Assembly (NCBI GenBank): GCA_905182425.1
Contig: CAJJBP010000007.1
Coordinates: 62,001-126,000, forward strand
Direction of reading: 5' to 3'
DNA from: an uncultured Planktomarina sp.
GTDB taxonomy: Bacteria > Pseudomonadota > Alphaproteobacteria > Rhodobacterales > Rhodobacteraceae
Length of the DNA stretch: 64,000 nt
The first letter of the stretch is position 1. Every line of letters starts with the position of its first letter. Shown piece after piece: positions 8,855 to 17,628 of this stretch. Below the pieces are notes generated by a model. The model saw only the letters and a list, made by a program, of their open reading frames with translations, did no database searches and was not told the DNA's origin. The translations under genes were made by a program, and so were the position numbers.

Positions 8855-9301
8855 ATGAAGCTTTTATCAATCCTTATGGTCCTAATTTTATGTGCCACTC
8901 CTGTTTTTCCTGATGCCCCTACACCTCCCGGAGACGTTTTTGCTGGCGCCACTGCTTTTAAAAAGCAATGTACCTCATGCCACATAGTTGTGAACGAGGT
9001 TGGAGAAAAGCTCGCTGGTCGCAACTCAAAATCAGGCCCAAATTTATATAATATTGCAGGTGCCAGCGCTGGTACCGTGGAAGGTTATCGTTACGGAAAA
9101 TCTCTTACGGCAGCGGGTGCTGAAAATGGTTTAGTTTGGACTAATGAGACTTTCACAGCTTATGTCCAAGACCCAAAAGGTTTTTTGCGTGAATTCTTAG
9201 ATGACAAGCGCGCCCGAGCAAAAATGAGCTTTAGAGTCCGTAAAGAAGAAGATGCTGTGAACATCTACGCCTACCTTTATAGCCTGTCATCCGCAGAATA
9301 A
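8855..9301 (+). CDS. cycA: Cytochrome c2 (class I c-type cytochrome)
   Basis: Exported monohaem cytochrome that shuttles electrons from the bc1 complex to oxidases or, in phototrophs, to the reaction centre. In the 148 residues a signal peptide (1-20) precedes the haem site CTSCH (C39, C42, H43), and the distal methionine is M124 in 'AKMSF'. The body follows Rhodobacter cytochrome c2 closely by memory: 'GRN.K.GPNLY', 'YVQDP..FL.E', 'KA..KM.F' and 'DA.NI.AYL' all align in order, with the 'long' c2 insertions. The ribosome-binding site AAAGGAATG is 8 nt from the ATG. It probably shares regulation with hemA and functionally partners petABC, encoded 13 kb away. Confidence 0.9.
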   Translation: MKLLSILMVLILCATPVFPDAPTPPGDVFAGATAFKKQCTSCHIVVNEVGEKLAGRNSKSGPNLYNIAGASAGTVEGYRYGKSLTAAGAENGLVWTNETFTAYVQDPKGFLREFLDDKRARAKMSFRVRKEEDAVNIYAYLYSLSSAE

Positions 9302-9365
9302 GCAGACCCGTTATATCAAAAATATGATCTTTTAATATTCATTAATCTAACGCAATCGGCCCACT

Positions 9366-10541
9366 TTAAAGTCGCTCAATTGCAACAGCAATACCTTGTC
9401 CACCTCCGATGCACATAGTTGCTAGACCGTTGGTCCCACCACTTCGCTCAAGCTCAGCCATAAGTTTAACCATAATGATTGCCCCTGTAGCTCCAACTGG
9501 ATGCCCAAGGGCAATGGCGCCACCATTGGGGTTAACCCGAACGGGGTCCAAACCAAGACCTTTGTTAACAGCCACTGCTTGGGCCGCAAAAGCTTCGTTG
9601 CTCTCAATCACATCAAAGTCCAGAATAGAAAGTCCAGTTTTTGCCATTAAATTTTCAACGGCAGGCACAGGCCCTATGCCCATGACTTCTGGGCGAACAC
9701 CTGCATGACCGTAACCCAAAATTCGGAATTTTGGTGTAAGTCCTGCCTTCTCTGCGGCATCAACATGGGCCAAGACAATGGCCGCCGCACCATCATTAAT
9801 TCCTGAAGCATTTCCAGCAGTAACTGTTCCGTCTTTTTGAAACACGGTGCGCAAGCCAGCCAACGTTTCCAGATTTGTAGATTTTGGGTGTTCGTCCGTG
9901 ATGAAATCAACCATCTCTCGACGCACTTTCACTTGGACTGGGGTAATTTGGTCAACAAATTTTCCAGCTGCAATAGCATCTGCGGCCCTATTTTGGCTTT
10001 CGAGTGCAAATTCATCCTGATCTTCTCGACTTACTCCATTTTCAGCAGCTACATTTTCAGCTGTGACGCCCATGTGTCCTGTTCCAAACGGACAATGTAA
10101 TGCGCCTAGCATCATATCGAGCGTGGTCACATCACCCATTTTCTGGCCCCAACGCTGAGACTGCGTGATGTATGGAGAGCGGCTCATGTTTTCAGCGCCA
10201 CCCGCAAGACCAAATTCAGCATCGCCCAACATCAGAGATTGTGCAACCGATACGATTGCTTGCAGACCTGATCCACAAAGCCGGTTAACATTCATTGCTG
10301 GGACATTATCGGGAATACCCGCTTGCATTGCCGCAACGCGTGACAGGTACATATCACGCGGTTCGGTATTAATCACATGCCCGAATGCAACGTGCCCAAT
10401 TTGGGCGGCCTCTATTCCTGAGCGTGCAATAGCAGATTTCGCCACTGTTGCACCCAAATCAATAGGAGCCACTCCAGCTAAGCTGCCCCCAAAGGTGCCG
10501 ATTGCAGTGCGTGTGCCACCAAGAATAACAATATCAGTCAT
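9366..10541 (-). CDS. Acetyl-CoA C-acyltransferase (thiolase)
   Basis: 391-residue thiolase, cytosolic, forming or cleaving acetoacetyl-CoA / 3-ketoacyl-CoA. The active-site nucleophile is C89 in 'NRLCGSGLQA', the histidine motif is 'GHPVGATGA' and the second catalytic cysteine lies in 'CIGGGQG' near the C-terminus. Overall sequence is of the BktB/PhaA biosynthetic-like group often found in Rhodobacteraceae ('GHVINTEPRDMYLSRVAA'). No partner genes (phaB, beta-oxidation) are adjacent, so direction and chain length are open. It is divergent from dnaE2 and convergent with cycA. A second thiolase is encoded at 36.2-37.4 kb. Confidence 0.93.
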   Translation of the reverse strand: MTDIVILGGTRTAIGTFGGSLAGVAPIDLGATVAKSAIARSGIEAAQIGHVAFGHVINTEPRDMYLSRVAAMQAGIPDNVPAMNVNRLCGSGLQAIVSVAQSLMLGDAEFGLAGGAENMSRSPYITQSQRWGQKMGDVTTLDMMLGALHCPFGTGHMGVTAENVAAENGVSREDQDEFALESQNRAADAIAAGKFVDQITPVQVKVRREMVDFITDEHPKSTNLETLAGLRTVFQKDGTVTAGNASGINDGAAAIVLAHVDAAEKAGLTPKFRILGYGHAGVRPEVMGIGPVPAVENLMAKTGLSILDFDVIESNEAFAAQAVAVNKGLGLDPVRVNPNGGAIALGHPVGATGAIIMVKLMAELERSGGTNGLATMCIGGGQGIAVAIERL

Positions 10542-10625
10542 GAGTCATCTCCGTTTTTTTTAGTACTCTACTTGGGAAGTGATTTGAGGAAAAGGTGAAC
10601 CTCACAACAATAGAATTGAAGGTGA

Positions 10626-10640
10626 GAACAAAGTATGAAC
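10626..10640 (+). promoter_or_regulatory. LexA operator (SOS box) of dnaE2
   Basis: GAAC-AAAGTAT-GAAC is an exact match to the alphaproteobacterial LexA site, the direct repeat GAAC-N7-GAAC (or its complement). It lies 38 nt upstream of the ATG at 10678 of the error-prone polymerase DnaE2, a classical SOS target. It shows that this gene is probably induced by DNA damage. Confidence 0.85.
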
Positions 10641-10677
10641 AAAGTGATGTGTGGAATCACTTATAGGCACAGCCATA

Positions 10678-13600
10678 ATGTCAAATTCAGACATCATTCG
10701 TCTCCCCAAATCACCTATTTCTTGGGCAGAACTACAAGCATGCTCTAATTTTTCTTTCCTGAAGGGCGGGTCTCATCCCGAAGAATATATGGACCGCGCA
10801 GCCCTTTTAGGTCTTGCTGCTGTGGCTATTGCCGATGATAATTCAGTTGCTGGAATTGTACGTGCACATACACATGCACGTCAAATTATCCAGCGCGTAA
10901 AAGAGCGCCGCGCCTTTGATAATACCGTTGGTTTGATTGGTCCACCAGCTCCAGCACGCTGCAAACGCAGCACTTCAGCAAAAATTTATAATACGCCACA
11001 CCTCCTGCCCGCTTCAAAAATTATATTACGTGATGGGATAGTAGCAACAGTTTTACCAAAAAATCGTATTGGCTGGGGTTATCTTTGTCGCCTGATTTCA
11101 CGTGGTAGATTACGCGCTGAAAAAGGTATTTGCGATATTGGCTTAGAAGATTTGCTCGAGTTTGGTCATGATCAACTGATCTTGCTGCATGCACCATCCA
11201 GCAAAAAGGCTCAACCCAGCGCGCCCACATGGGCGTCACAGGTGCAAAGATTGACGCAACACTTCGCCCAAGATGTGATGCTGCTGCTGGTACCTAGGTA
11301 TGATGGCCAAGACACAGCACGATTTAAAGATCTAGCACAGCTGTCCCAAACTCTCAGGTTACCCTTAGTCGCATCCGCAGCCCCCGTGATGCATCACGGG
11401 GCGCGCCGCAGATTGGTCGATGTGTTAACAGCAATCCGTCTGGGTGTTCGTGTGGACGTACTGGGACGAGACGGGCAAGCGAACTCAGAACAACGGTTGC
11501 GCAGCACCTCAGAAGTTGCTTCTATTTTTCATGCCTATCCAGAAGCCTTATACCAGACAGCCAAAGCCCTTGACCAATTAAAATTTTCACTCGACGAATT
11601 GCGTTATGAATACCCATCTGAATTGACGGATAATGAAACACCTTCAGATAGGTTGCGGCGCTTGGCATATGCAGGGTTGAAGTGGCGTTACCCAAACGGG
11701 GCATCAAAGAGGGTAAGAAAGCTCATAGAACACGAGCTTTCTCTCATAGAGAAACTAAAATATGAACCTTATTTCCTTACCGTTCGGGATATTGTAGCCT
11801 TCGCTAGGTCCCGAAATATCCTATGCCAAGGCCGTGGTTCTGCGGCCAATTCTGTGGTCTGCTATTGTTTAGGCGTGACATCTGTAAGTCCTGAAATTGG
11901 CACTATGGTGTTTGAACGCTTTGTATCAGCAGCCCGCAATGAGCCACCTGATATTGATGTCGATTTTGAGCATGAGCGCCGCGAGGAGGTAATCCAATAT
12001 ATCTATGAGCGTTACGGCCGCCACCGTGCCGGGCTTTGTGCCACCGTAGTGCATTACCGTGGCAAGCGTGCAATTCGCGAAGTTGGCCGCGCTATGGGCT
12101 TATCAGAAGATACGATCAGTGCTCTATCATCTCAACTCTGGGGGTTTTTTTCATCCAAAGGCTTAGAAGCTGCACGCATGGCGGAAATTGGCCTCGATGC
12201 AAATGATCCGCACCTACAGCAAACCTTGGCTTTGATCTATGAGGTGATCGGGTTTCCCCGTCACCTATCACAGCATGTGGGTGGCTTTATCGTGACAGAA
12301 GGTCGATTGGATGAATTGGTTCCCATTGAAAACGCCACGATGGAAGGTCGTACCTTAATTTGTTGGGACAAAGATGACATCGACAGTTTAGGTATTCTCA
12401 AAATTGATATTTTAGCGCTTGGAATGTTAACCTGTATTCGCAAGGCATTTGATATGATCAGTGTGCATCATGCGGTTGATTACACGCTTGCCACCTTGCC
12501 TCCCGAAGATCCTGACGTGTACAATATGCTATGTCGCGCCGATAGCTTAGGGGTCTTCCAGGTTGAGAGTCGCGCCCAGATGAACTTCCTGCCGCGCATG
12601 CGTCCTCGTACCTTTTATGATCTTGTGATCGAAGTTGCGATCATCCGTCCTGGCCCCATCCAAGGTAATATGGTGCATCCCTATATTCGTAGACGCAATG
12701 GCGAGGAAGAGGTCAGCTTTCCCTCAGATGCGCTCGGGGCCGTATTGGGCAAAACTTTAGGCGTACCACTGTTTCAAGAACAAGCCATGCAAATTGCTAT
12801 CATAGGCGCAGGTTTCACACCAGAACAAGCCGATCGCTTGCGTCGCTCTCTCGCTACATTCAAAAAGCATGGAAATGTCAGCGAGTTTCGATCTCTATTC
12901 ATGAAGGGCATGCGACACAATGGATATGACGAGAATTTTGCTGCCAGATGTTTCTCACAAATCGAAGGGTTTGGGGCATATGGCTTCCCCGAAAGCCATG
13001 CAGCCAGTTTTGCCTTACTTGTATATGCGTCAAGCTGGCTCAAACATCACCATCCTGGTATCTTCAGTTGCGCATTGCTAAATTCTCAACCTATGGGTTT
13101 TTACGCCCCCGCCCAAATCGTGCGTGACGCACGTGAGCATGGCGTAAAGGTATATCCCATATGTATAAACGCCAGCTTTTGGGACAACGCAATGGAACCT
13201 GACGGCACAGGCGGCCTCGCAATCCGACTAGGGTTTCGCCAAATAAAGGGCCTCGCAGAAGATGAAGCTGCCTGGTTAACCTCAGCGCGTGGCAATGGCT
13301 ATACAGATGTTCAAAGCTTATGGCGGCGGGCGGGACTCAGTCCCAAGATGATTCAAGCCTTGGCAGAAGCCGATGCTTTTTATATTCTTGGGCTGTCACG
13401 ACGTGAGGCCCTCTGGGATGCAAAGGCCATTACAGGTGACAAACCCTTGCCCCTTTTCTCACAAAGTTTGGATGGTGAGGCGATCATCGAGGGTCCAGCG
13501 CATTTACCAAAGATGACGGAAGGCGAAGAGGTGGTTGAAGATTATGTCTCAATGCGCCTCACTCTACGCACCCATCCAGTTGCCTTGATCCGTCACAGGC

Positions 13601-13749
13601 TGACACCCGGAATGGGTCAAGCCCCAGCACACCCAGCTGTTATTGACAGCACATCAGATCCTTTGGCTCCAAATCGTTCTGAGGCACCAAACCCCAGTTT
13701 GAGACAACATCCACGTGATCTAAAACTGATAGTGGCAAATGGCCGCTAA
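10678..13749 (+). CDS. dnaE2: Error-prone DNA polymerase DnaE2 (ImuC), C-terminal OB region missing
   Basis: Alpha-subunit-like C-family polymerase used in SOS translesion mutagenesis. Started at ATG 10678 it is 1023 residues (an upstream GTG at 10651 would sit only 11 nt after the LexA box and is less likely). The start 'ISWAELQACSNFSFLKGGSHPEE' is the DnaE2-type degenerate PHP domain. Catalytic 'PPDIDVDFEHERREEV' and 'WDKDDIDSLGILKIDIL' are intact, followed by the fingers and the HhH region ('AAFSQIEGFGAYGFPESHAAS'-like). After 'EDYVSMRLTLRTHPVALIR' the protein stops within about 55 residues of low-similarity sequence. The usual OB-fold (about 100-150 aa, ending in '..RDFH') is absent, and mltB ends 3 nt beyond, leaving no room for it. 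imuA/imuB are not adjacent. Confidence 0.93.
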   Translation: MSNSDIIRLPKSPISWAELQACSNFSFLKGGSHPEEYMDRAALLGLAAVAIADDNSVAGIVRAHTHARQIIQRVKERRAFDNTVGLIGPPAPARCKRSTSAKIYNTPHLLPASKIILRDGIVATVLPKNRIGWGYLCRLISRGRLRAEKGICDIGLEDLLEFGHDQLILLHAPSSKKAQPSAPTWASQVQRLTQHFAQDVMLLLVPRYDGQDTARFKDLAQLSQTLRLPLVASAAPVMHHGARRRLVDVLTAIRLGVRVDVLGRDGQANSEQRLRSTSEVASIFHAYPEALYQTAKALDQLKFSLDELRYEYPSELTDNETPSDRLRRLAYAGLKWRYPNGASKRVRKLIEHELSLIEKLKYEPYFLTVRDIVAFARSRNILCQGRGSAANSVVCYCLGVTSVSPEIGTMVFERFVSAARNEPPDIDVDFEHERREEVIQYIYERYGRHRAGLCATVVHYRGKRAIREVGRAMGLSEDTISALSSQLWGFFSSKGLEAARMAEIGLDANDPHLQQTLALIYEVIGFPRHLSQHVGGFIVTEGRLDELVPIENATMEGRTLICWDKDDIDSLGILKIDILALGMLTCIRKAFDMISVHHAVDYTLATLPPEDPDVYNMLCRADSLGVFQVESRAQMNFLPRMRPRTFYDLVIEVAIIRPGPIQGNMVHPYIRRRNGEEEVSFPSDALGAVLGKTLGVPLFQEQAMQIAIIGAGFTPEQADRLRRSLATFKKHGNVSEFRSLFMKGMRHNGYDENFAARCFSQIEGFGAYGFPESHAASFALLVYASSWLKHHHPGIFSCALLNSQPMGFYAPAQIVRDAREHGVKVYPICINASFWDNAMEPDGTGGLAIRLGFRQIKGLAEDEAAWLTSARGNGYTDVQSLWRRAGLSPKMIQALAEADAFYILGLSRREALWDAKAITGDKPLPLFSQSLDGEAIIEGPAHLPKMTEGEEVVEDYVSMRLTLRTHPVALIRHRLTPGMGQAPAHPAVIDSTSDPLAPNRSEAPNPSLRQHPRDLKLIVANGR

Positions 13750-13752
13750 GGA

Positions 13753-14868
13753 CTATAGTTTATTTTGAAGACGCGCCAACAAGGACAGACCGGCAAAGCC
13801 GTCAACGGGCAAGCCACTGACAACCTGAAACGCTTCGATCGCCATTTCAGTATTGGGACCTGTAAATCCATCAGTTCCTTTTGTATCAAACCCCAAAAAT
13901 GTCAGTTGGGTTTGGATAAACTTAATCTCTGAAAAGGATAAACCATGTTGATCTGCACCCTGTGAAAAGTCCAAAGGGGGGCCTCCACGCAAACGATCTG
14001 CCAAATACCCAACCGCAATCGCATACGCAGGCGAAGCATTATACCTCAGCAAAGCTTTAAAGTTTTTTGATACAAGAAAAGCTGCAGAATGTACCCCACC
14101 GGGCAGGATCAATTTCGAAAGCCACGCGGCATCCATCAAACCAGTCCCCCTCAAACCCAAAGCAGCCCAGCCCGATCCAGTTTGTGCCGGCAAATGCCTC
14201 AATTCGTAGAAATTCGAATTCTCTGGAACATGAACTTGTAACCCCCATGGGCAATCAGGCTTCCAACCATGACAAGTTAAAAAATGCGCAGACGAAACAA
14301 GAGCGTCTGCTGGGTCATTTGACCAAATATCTGGTCGGCCTACTTGAGCTGACACGGCAAAATCCAAATAAGACTTAGGCATAAATTGTGTGTGCCCCAT
14401 TGCGCCTGCCCAACTACCACATAATTGATTTGGCGCCTTAATACCTTGGCTAATAATTTCTAAAGCAGCAAAAAGTTGGGCTTCAAACATGGCCCTACGC
14501 CGACCTTGAGCCGCCAATGTCGCCAAGGCTGACAAGACAGGCACATCGCCACGAACAGTGCCATAATTTGTTTCTATTCCCCAAATTGCGGCTACAATAT
14601 AACGATCAACTGAATACTCAACTTCAATTTTTTCAAAGGTAGAGGAATGTAACACCAAAGCGCCTCGGCCTTCCAAAATCCGTTTCTTACTCACCGTCAA
14701 CGATAGATAGTCCTGAAGGGTCTTACGCGCCTCAGACTGAGTGCTATCCGCATTCAGAACAGAAGGTAAAGGCACCAAATACGGGAGAATCAATTTCAAA
14801 ACTGCAGCTGAAACTCCCTTGTTAGTGCATTTAAGTAAAAACTCAGACTTCCAGTTCTCAAACGTCAT
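13753..14868 (-). CDS. Lytic murein transglycosylase, MltB-like, with peptidoglycan-binding domain
   Basis: 371-residue SLT/MltB-type enzyme that cleaves peptidoglycan glycan strands to 1,6-anhydromuropeptides. 'FENWKSEFLLKC.NKGVS' opens the catalytic domain. The catalytic glutamate lies in 'WGIETNYGT' (about E97), with 'GSWAGAMGHTQFMPKSY' and 'YLADRLRGGPPL' as further family motifs. A C-terminal PG_binding_1 domain follows (about 300-371: 'IKFIQTQLTFLGFDTKGTDG'). Unlike most family members no signal peptide is seen. The ATG at 14868 overlaps the end of rnr in ATGA and begins directly with the catalytic domain. Either export uses another signal, the start lies upstream inside rnr, or the protein is cytosolic. 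Confidence 0.9.
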   Translation of the reverse strand: MTFENWKSEFLLKCTNKGVSAAVLKLILPYLVPLPSVLNADSTQSEARKTLQDYLSLTVSKKRILEGRGALVLHSSTFEKIEVEYSVDRYIVAAIWGIETNYGTVRGDVPVLSALATLAAQGRRRAMFEAQLFAALEIISQGIKAPNQLCGSWAGAMGHTQFMPKSYLDFAVSAQVGRPDIWSNDPADALVSSAHFLTCHGWKPDCPWGLQVHVPENSNFYELRHLPAQTGSGWAALGLRGTGLMDAAWLSKLILPGGVHSAAFLVSKNFKALLRYNASPAYAIAVGYLADRLRGGPPLDFSQGADQHGLSFSEIKFIQTQLTFLGFDTKGTDGFTGPNTEMAIEAFQVVSGLPVDGFAGLSLLARLQNKL

Positions 14869-17108
14869 TTTCTTTTACGGATCAGTTTTCTAGAACTCAT
14901 TTTTTTTGAGCTCCTTCTTCCACTAGAATAATTAGGTTTTCGTTTACTTGTCTTAATTTTTAACTTCGAATCTTCCAACTCAAGTAATTCCAGCAAAAGT
15001 CCACCTGTTACAGGTGTGGCCTCAGAAAGCCGCACCATAGCCCGTTGACCCAAGCTGATAACAGTGCCGGAGTCAGTTCCATATAGGGTTTGGGTTTCCG
15101 GATCATGACGAAAATATTCTTGCCCTAAAGCTCGCATTGGAACCAAGCCATCCGCACCGGTTTCATCAAGCTTCACAAACACACCAAATCGCGCAATCCC
15201 TGAGACACGACCTTTAAATTCGTTACCTACCCGCTCAGACATAAAGCTGGCTAGATAGCGATCAGTTGTGTCTCTCTCGGCCACCATCGAACGTCTTTCA
15301 GTATCACTAATTTGCTTCGCTGTCTCATCAAGCATTTCAACATCTTGAAAGGATAACCCATCGTCATCCCAAACATGTGCCAAAATCAATGCCCGATGCA
15401 CAAGCAAATCAGCGTACCGTCGAATAGGAGAGGTAAAATGGGCATAATTTTGTAAAGCCAAACCAAAATGGGACATGCCTTGAGGGCTATAATAGGCCTG
15501 CGTCATAGAGCGCAGTGTGGAGATATTAATTAACTCTGCCTCATCACGGCCGGCTGCAGCGTCAAGCAATTGGTTTAGGTGTTGCGTCTGCAATACTTGC
15601 CCTTTTGCCAAAACTAGTCCTACTGATTTTGCGGTTTCCCGCAGAGCATCCAGCTTTTCAGGGCTTGGTTCCTCATGAACTCGAAACAGTAACGGTTGTT
15701 TCTTGGCGATCAAAGTTTCTGCCGCAGCAACATTAGCCAAAACCATGCATTCTTCGATTAAACGGTGTGCATCCAATCTATCTTTAAAATTGATTGATGC
15801 GACTTTGCCGTCGTCTGACAAAGTTATCTTACGCTCAGGTAGATCTAGCGCTAGAGGTTGCCGGGCTTCACGTGCCATTTTTAGAGCTTTATAAGCAGCA
15901 AACAAGGGTTGCAAAACTGGCTCTAGCAAAGGTCCTGCGCGTTTAGATGGAGCCCCATCAATAGCGTCTTGAGCTTCTTCATAAGACAGAGATGCCAGGG
16001 AACGCATCATCCCACGCACAAAGCGGTGAGATATTTTTTCACCACAAAGTGACAATTTCATTTCCACTGCAATGCATGGCCGCACAACACCTTCATGGAG
16101 TGAGCACAAATCACCAGACAACTGGTCCGGTAACATTGGCACAACTCGATCTGGGAAATATGTGGAATTACCACGGCGCCTGGCTTCGGTATCTAATGCT
16201 GAGCCAGAGGTCACATAATGGGCAACATCAGCGATTGCGACCCAAAGCAAAAAGCCTCCTAAATTTTCAGGGTCTGAATCCTCTAAAGCACAACAAGCAT
16301 CATCATGATCACGCGCGTCCGCAGGATCAATTGTGATTAACGGTAGATCCGTTAAATCAGTTCTAGAACCCATTTCCGTAGGCTTTGCATTATCAGCTTG
16401 TGCAAGCACAACATCTGGGAAGCTATCTGGGATACCGTGTTGATGAATCGCAATCAAAGAAACTGCTCTCGGCGCCGAAGGATCACCGAGGCGTTCTACT
16501 ATACGCGCACGCGGCAAGCCCAACCCCCCCTTGGTACCCAACTGTTCGGCCTCAACCAACTCACCATCTTTTGCATCTCCACGACCTTCGTGGGGAACCC
16601 GCCAGTCTTTGGCCTCACCCTTATCGACTGGGACAATGCGTCCACCCTCAGCATCAGCACGATATATACCCAGAATTCGTTGTGGATTTGTGCCAATCGG
16701 CCGAATTAATTTACCTATATATTGGTAAGCCTCACCTTCAACGGCTTCGACGCGCGCCAATACCCGATCCCCATTACCCAACGCGGGCTCCCCCGACCTC
16801 AAGTTCATCAAAATCTGAGGTAAAATACCCATCCCTTGCCATTCTAGAGGTACTGCAAACAAGTCCCCCTGATCATCAGGACCAAGCATTTTCAGCACAG
16901 AAACTGGAGGCAAAATATCAGGATCATTGAACCTACGTTTCCGTTGCTCAATTTGTCCATCCGATTGAAGCGACTTCAACATCTTCTTAAGTTCTATCCG
17001 AGCGGCCCCCTTTATTCCAAAAACTTTGGCTATGTCGCGCTTAGACGACTTTCCAGGGTGCGCGCGGATCCATTCGAGGATTTCCGCCTGTGTTGGTAAA
17101 TTGGCCAT
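14865..17108 (-). CDS. rnr: Ribonuclease R
   Basis: 3'-to-5' exoribonuclease of the RNB family that degrades structured RNA. The 747 residues contain an N-terminal helix-turn-helix ('LEWIRAHPGKSSKRDIAKVFGIKGAARIEL', about 10-39, quoted in two pieces here), cold-shock-type OB folds, and the RNB catalytic motif 'TIDPADARDHDDA' (about 258-270) carrying the metal-binding aspartates. These are followed by 'YAHFTSPIRRYADLLVHRAL', the S1 RNA-binding domain 'FKGRVSGIARFGVFVKL' and a lysine-rich tail 'KRKPNYSSGRRSSKKMSSRK', typical of RNase R. The length and domain order match the family. It overlaps the downstream transglycosylase gene by 4 nt. The shared upstream region with the copper chaperone gene holds a short palindrome. 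Confidence 0.97.
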   Translation of the reverse strand: MANLPTQAEILEWIRAHPGKSSKRDIAKVFGIKGAARIELKKMLKSLQSDGQIEQRKRRFNDPDILPPVSVLKMLGPDDQGDLFAVPLEWQGMGILPQILMNLRSGEPALGNGDRVLARVEAVEGEAYQYIGKLIRPIGTNPQRILGIYRADAEGGRIVPVDKGEAKDWRVPHEGRGDAKDGELVEAEQLGTKGGLGLPRARIVERLGDPSAPRAVSLIAIHQHGIPDSFPDVVLAQADNAKPTEMGSRTDLTDLPLITIDPADARDHDDACCALEDSDPENLGGFLLWVAIADVAHYVTSGSALDTEARRRGNSTYFPDRVVPMLPDQLSGDLCSLHEGVVRPCIAVEMKLSLCGEKISHRFVRGMMRSLASLSYEEAQDAIDGAPSKRAGPLLEPVLQPLFAAYKALKMAREARQPLALDLPERKITLSDDGKVASINFKDRLDAHRLIEECMVLANVAAAETLIAKKQPLLFRVHEEPSPEKLDALRETAKSVGLVLAKGQVLQTQHLNQLLDAAAGRDEAELINISTLRSMTQAYYSPQGMSHFGLALQNYAHFTSPIRRYADLLVHRALILAHVWDDDGLSFQDVEMLDETAKQISDTERRSMVAERDTTDRYLASFMSERVGNEFKGRVSGIARFGVFVKLDETGADGLVPMRALGQEYFRHDPETQTLYGTDSGTVISLGQRAMVRLSEATPVTGGLLLELLELEDSKLKIKTSKRKPNYSSGRRSSKKMSSRKLIRKRK

Positions 17109-17140
17109 AAAGTTCCGATAACATGTGACAGCAACATTCT

Positions 17141-17154
17141 AAACCCTTGGGTTT
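17141..17154. repeat. Inverted repeat between rnr and the copper chaperone gene
   Basis: AAACCC-TT-GGGTTT, a perfect 6-bp inverted repeat with a 2-nt spacer in the 92-bp divergent promoter region. It may be an operator for either gene. It does not match the usual CueR/MerR-type operator layout. Confidence 0.3.
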
Positions 17155-17200
17155 TCGCGAAAGTCGTATAGTAAGTACCTCTTAAAAAAGGGGCTTGGAA

Positions 17201-17617
17201 ATGAAATACCTTACAGCATTACTTTTGATGATTGGCCATTCAGTCGCAGCAGAAGATTATACCCTGGGCTCATTAATAGTGACCGATGCCTATTCTTATA
17301 CAGCAACGGGCAAAACGGGCGCTGGCTATTTTACGCTCACAAATGGCGGTGCAGCAGATGTGTTGATATCAGTAGAAGCTAGTTTTCCACGGGTCATGAT
17401 GCACGAATCAAAAATGGAAGACGGCGTAATGGTCATGGTACATTTGATGACGGTCGAAGTGCCAGAGTTTGGGCGCGTCGAATTTGTACCTGGCGGATAT
17501 CACATCATGTTTATGGGTTTAAAAGATAGCTTAGACGCAGGTGATCAAATTAATGCCACGTTAAATTTCAAAAACGCTGGGCCGCTGGCCGTAGCCTTCG
17601 AGGTAAAAGACCGCTAA
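17201..17617 (+). CDS. Periplasmic copper chaperone PCu(A)C
   Basis: Small exported Cu(I) carrier that delivers copper to the CuA/CuB centres of haem-copper oxidases. The 138 residues have a signal peptide (1-17, ending SVAAE). The copper motif is exact: H68-X10-M79-X21-H101-X-M103, preceded by M67 ('VMMHES' and 'GGYHIMFMGL'). The ATG at 17201 is preferred over the in-frame TTG at 17195 because AGGGG lies 8 nt before it. It stands alone, divergent from rnr. No SCO or cox gene is adjacent, so its client oxidase is elsewhere. It ends 11 nt from the 3' end of aroC on the other strand. Confidence 0.92.
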   Translation: MKYLTALLLMIGHSVAAEDYTLGSLIVTDAYSYTATGKTGAGYFTLTNGGAADVLISVEASFPRVMMHESKMEDGVMVMVHLMTVEVPEFGRVEFVPGGYHIMFMGLKDSLDAGDQINATLNFKNAGPLAVAFEVKDR

Positions 17618-17628
17618 ATCATGCTCTT

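Noticed and set aside
9302-9365. Hairpin terminator between cycA and the thiolase
   Set aside because: Only weak AT repeats are seen and no stem with a T-run could be paired.
16385-16930. A 181-residue frame antisense to rnr
   Set aside because: No recognisable motif, no good start region, and it overlaps a gene with complete RNase R domains.
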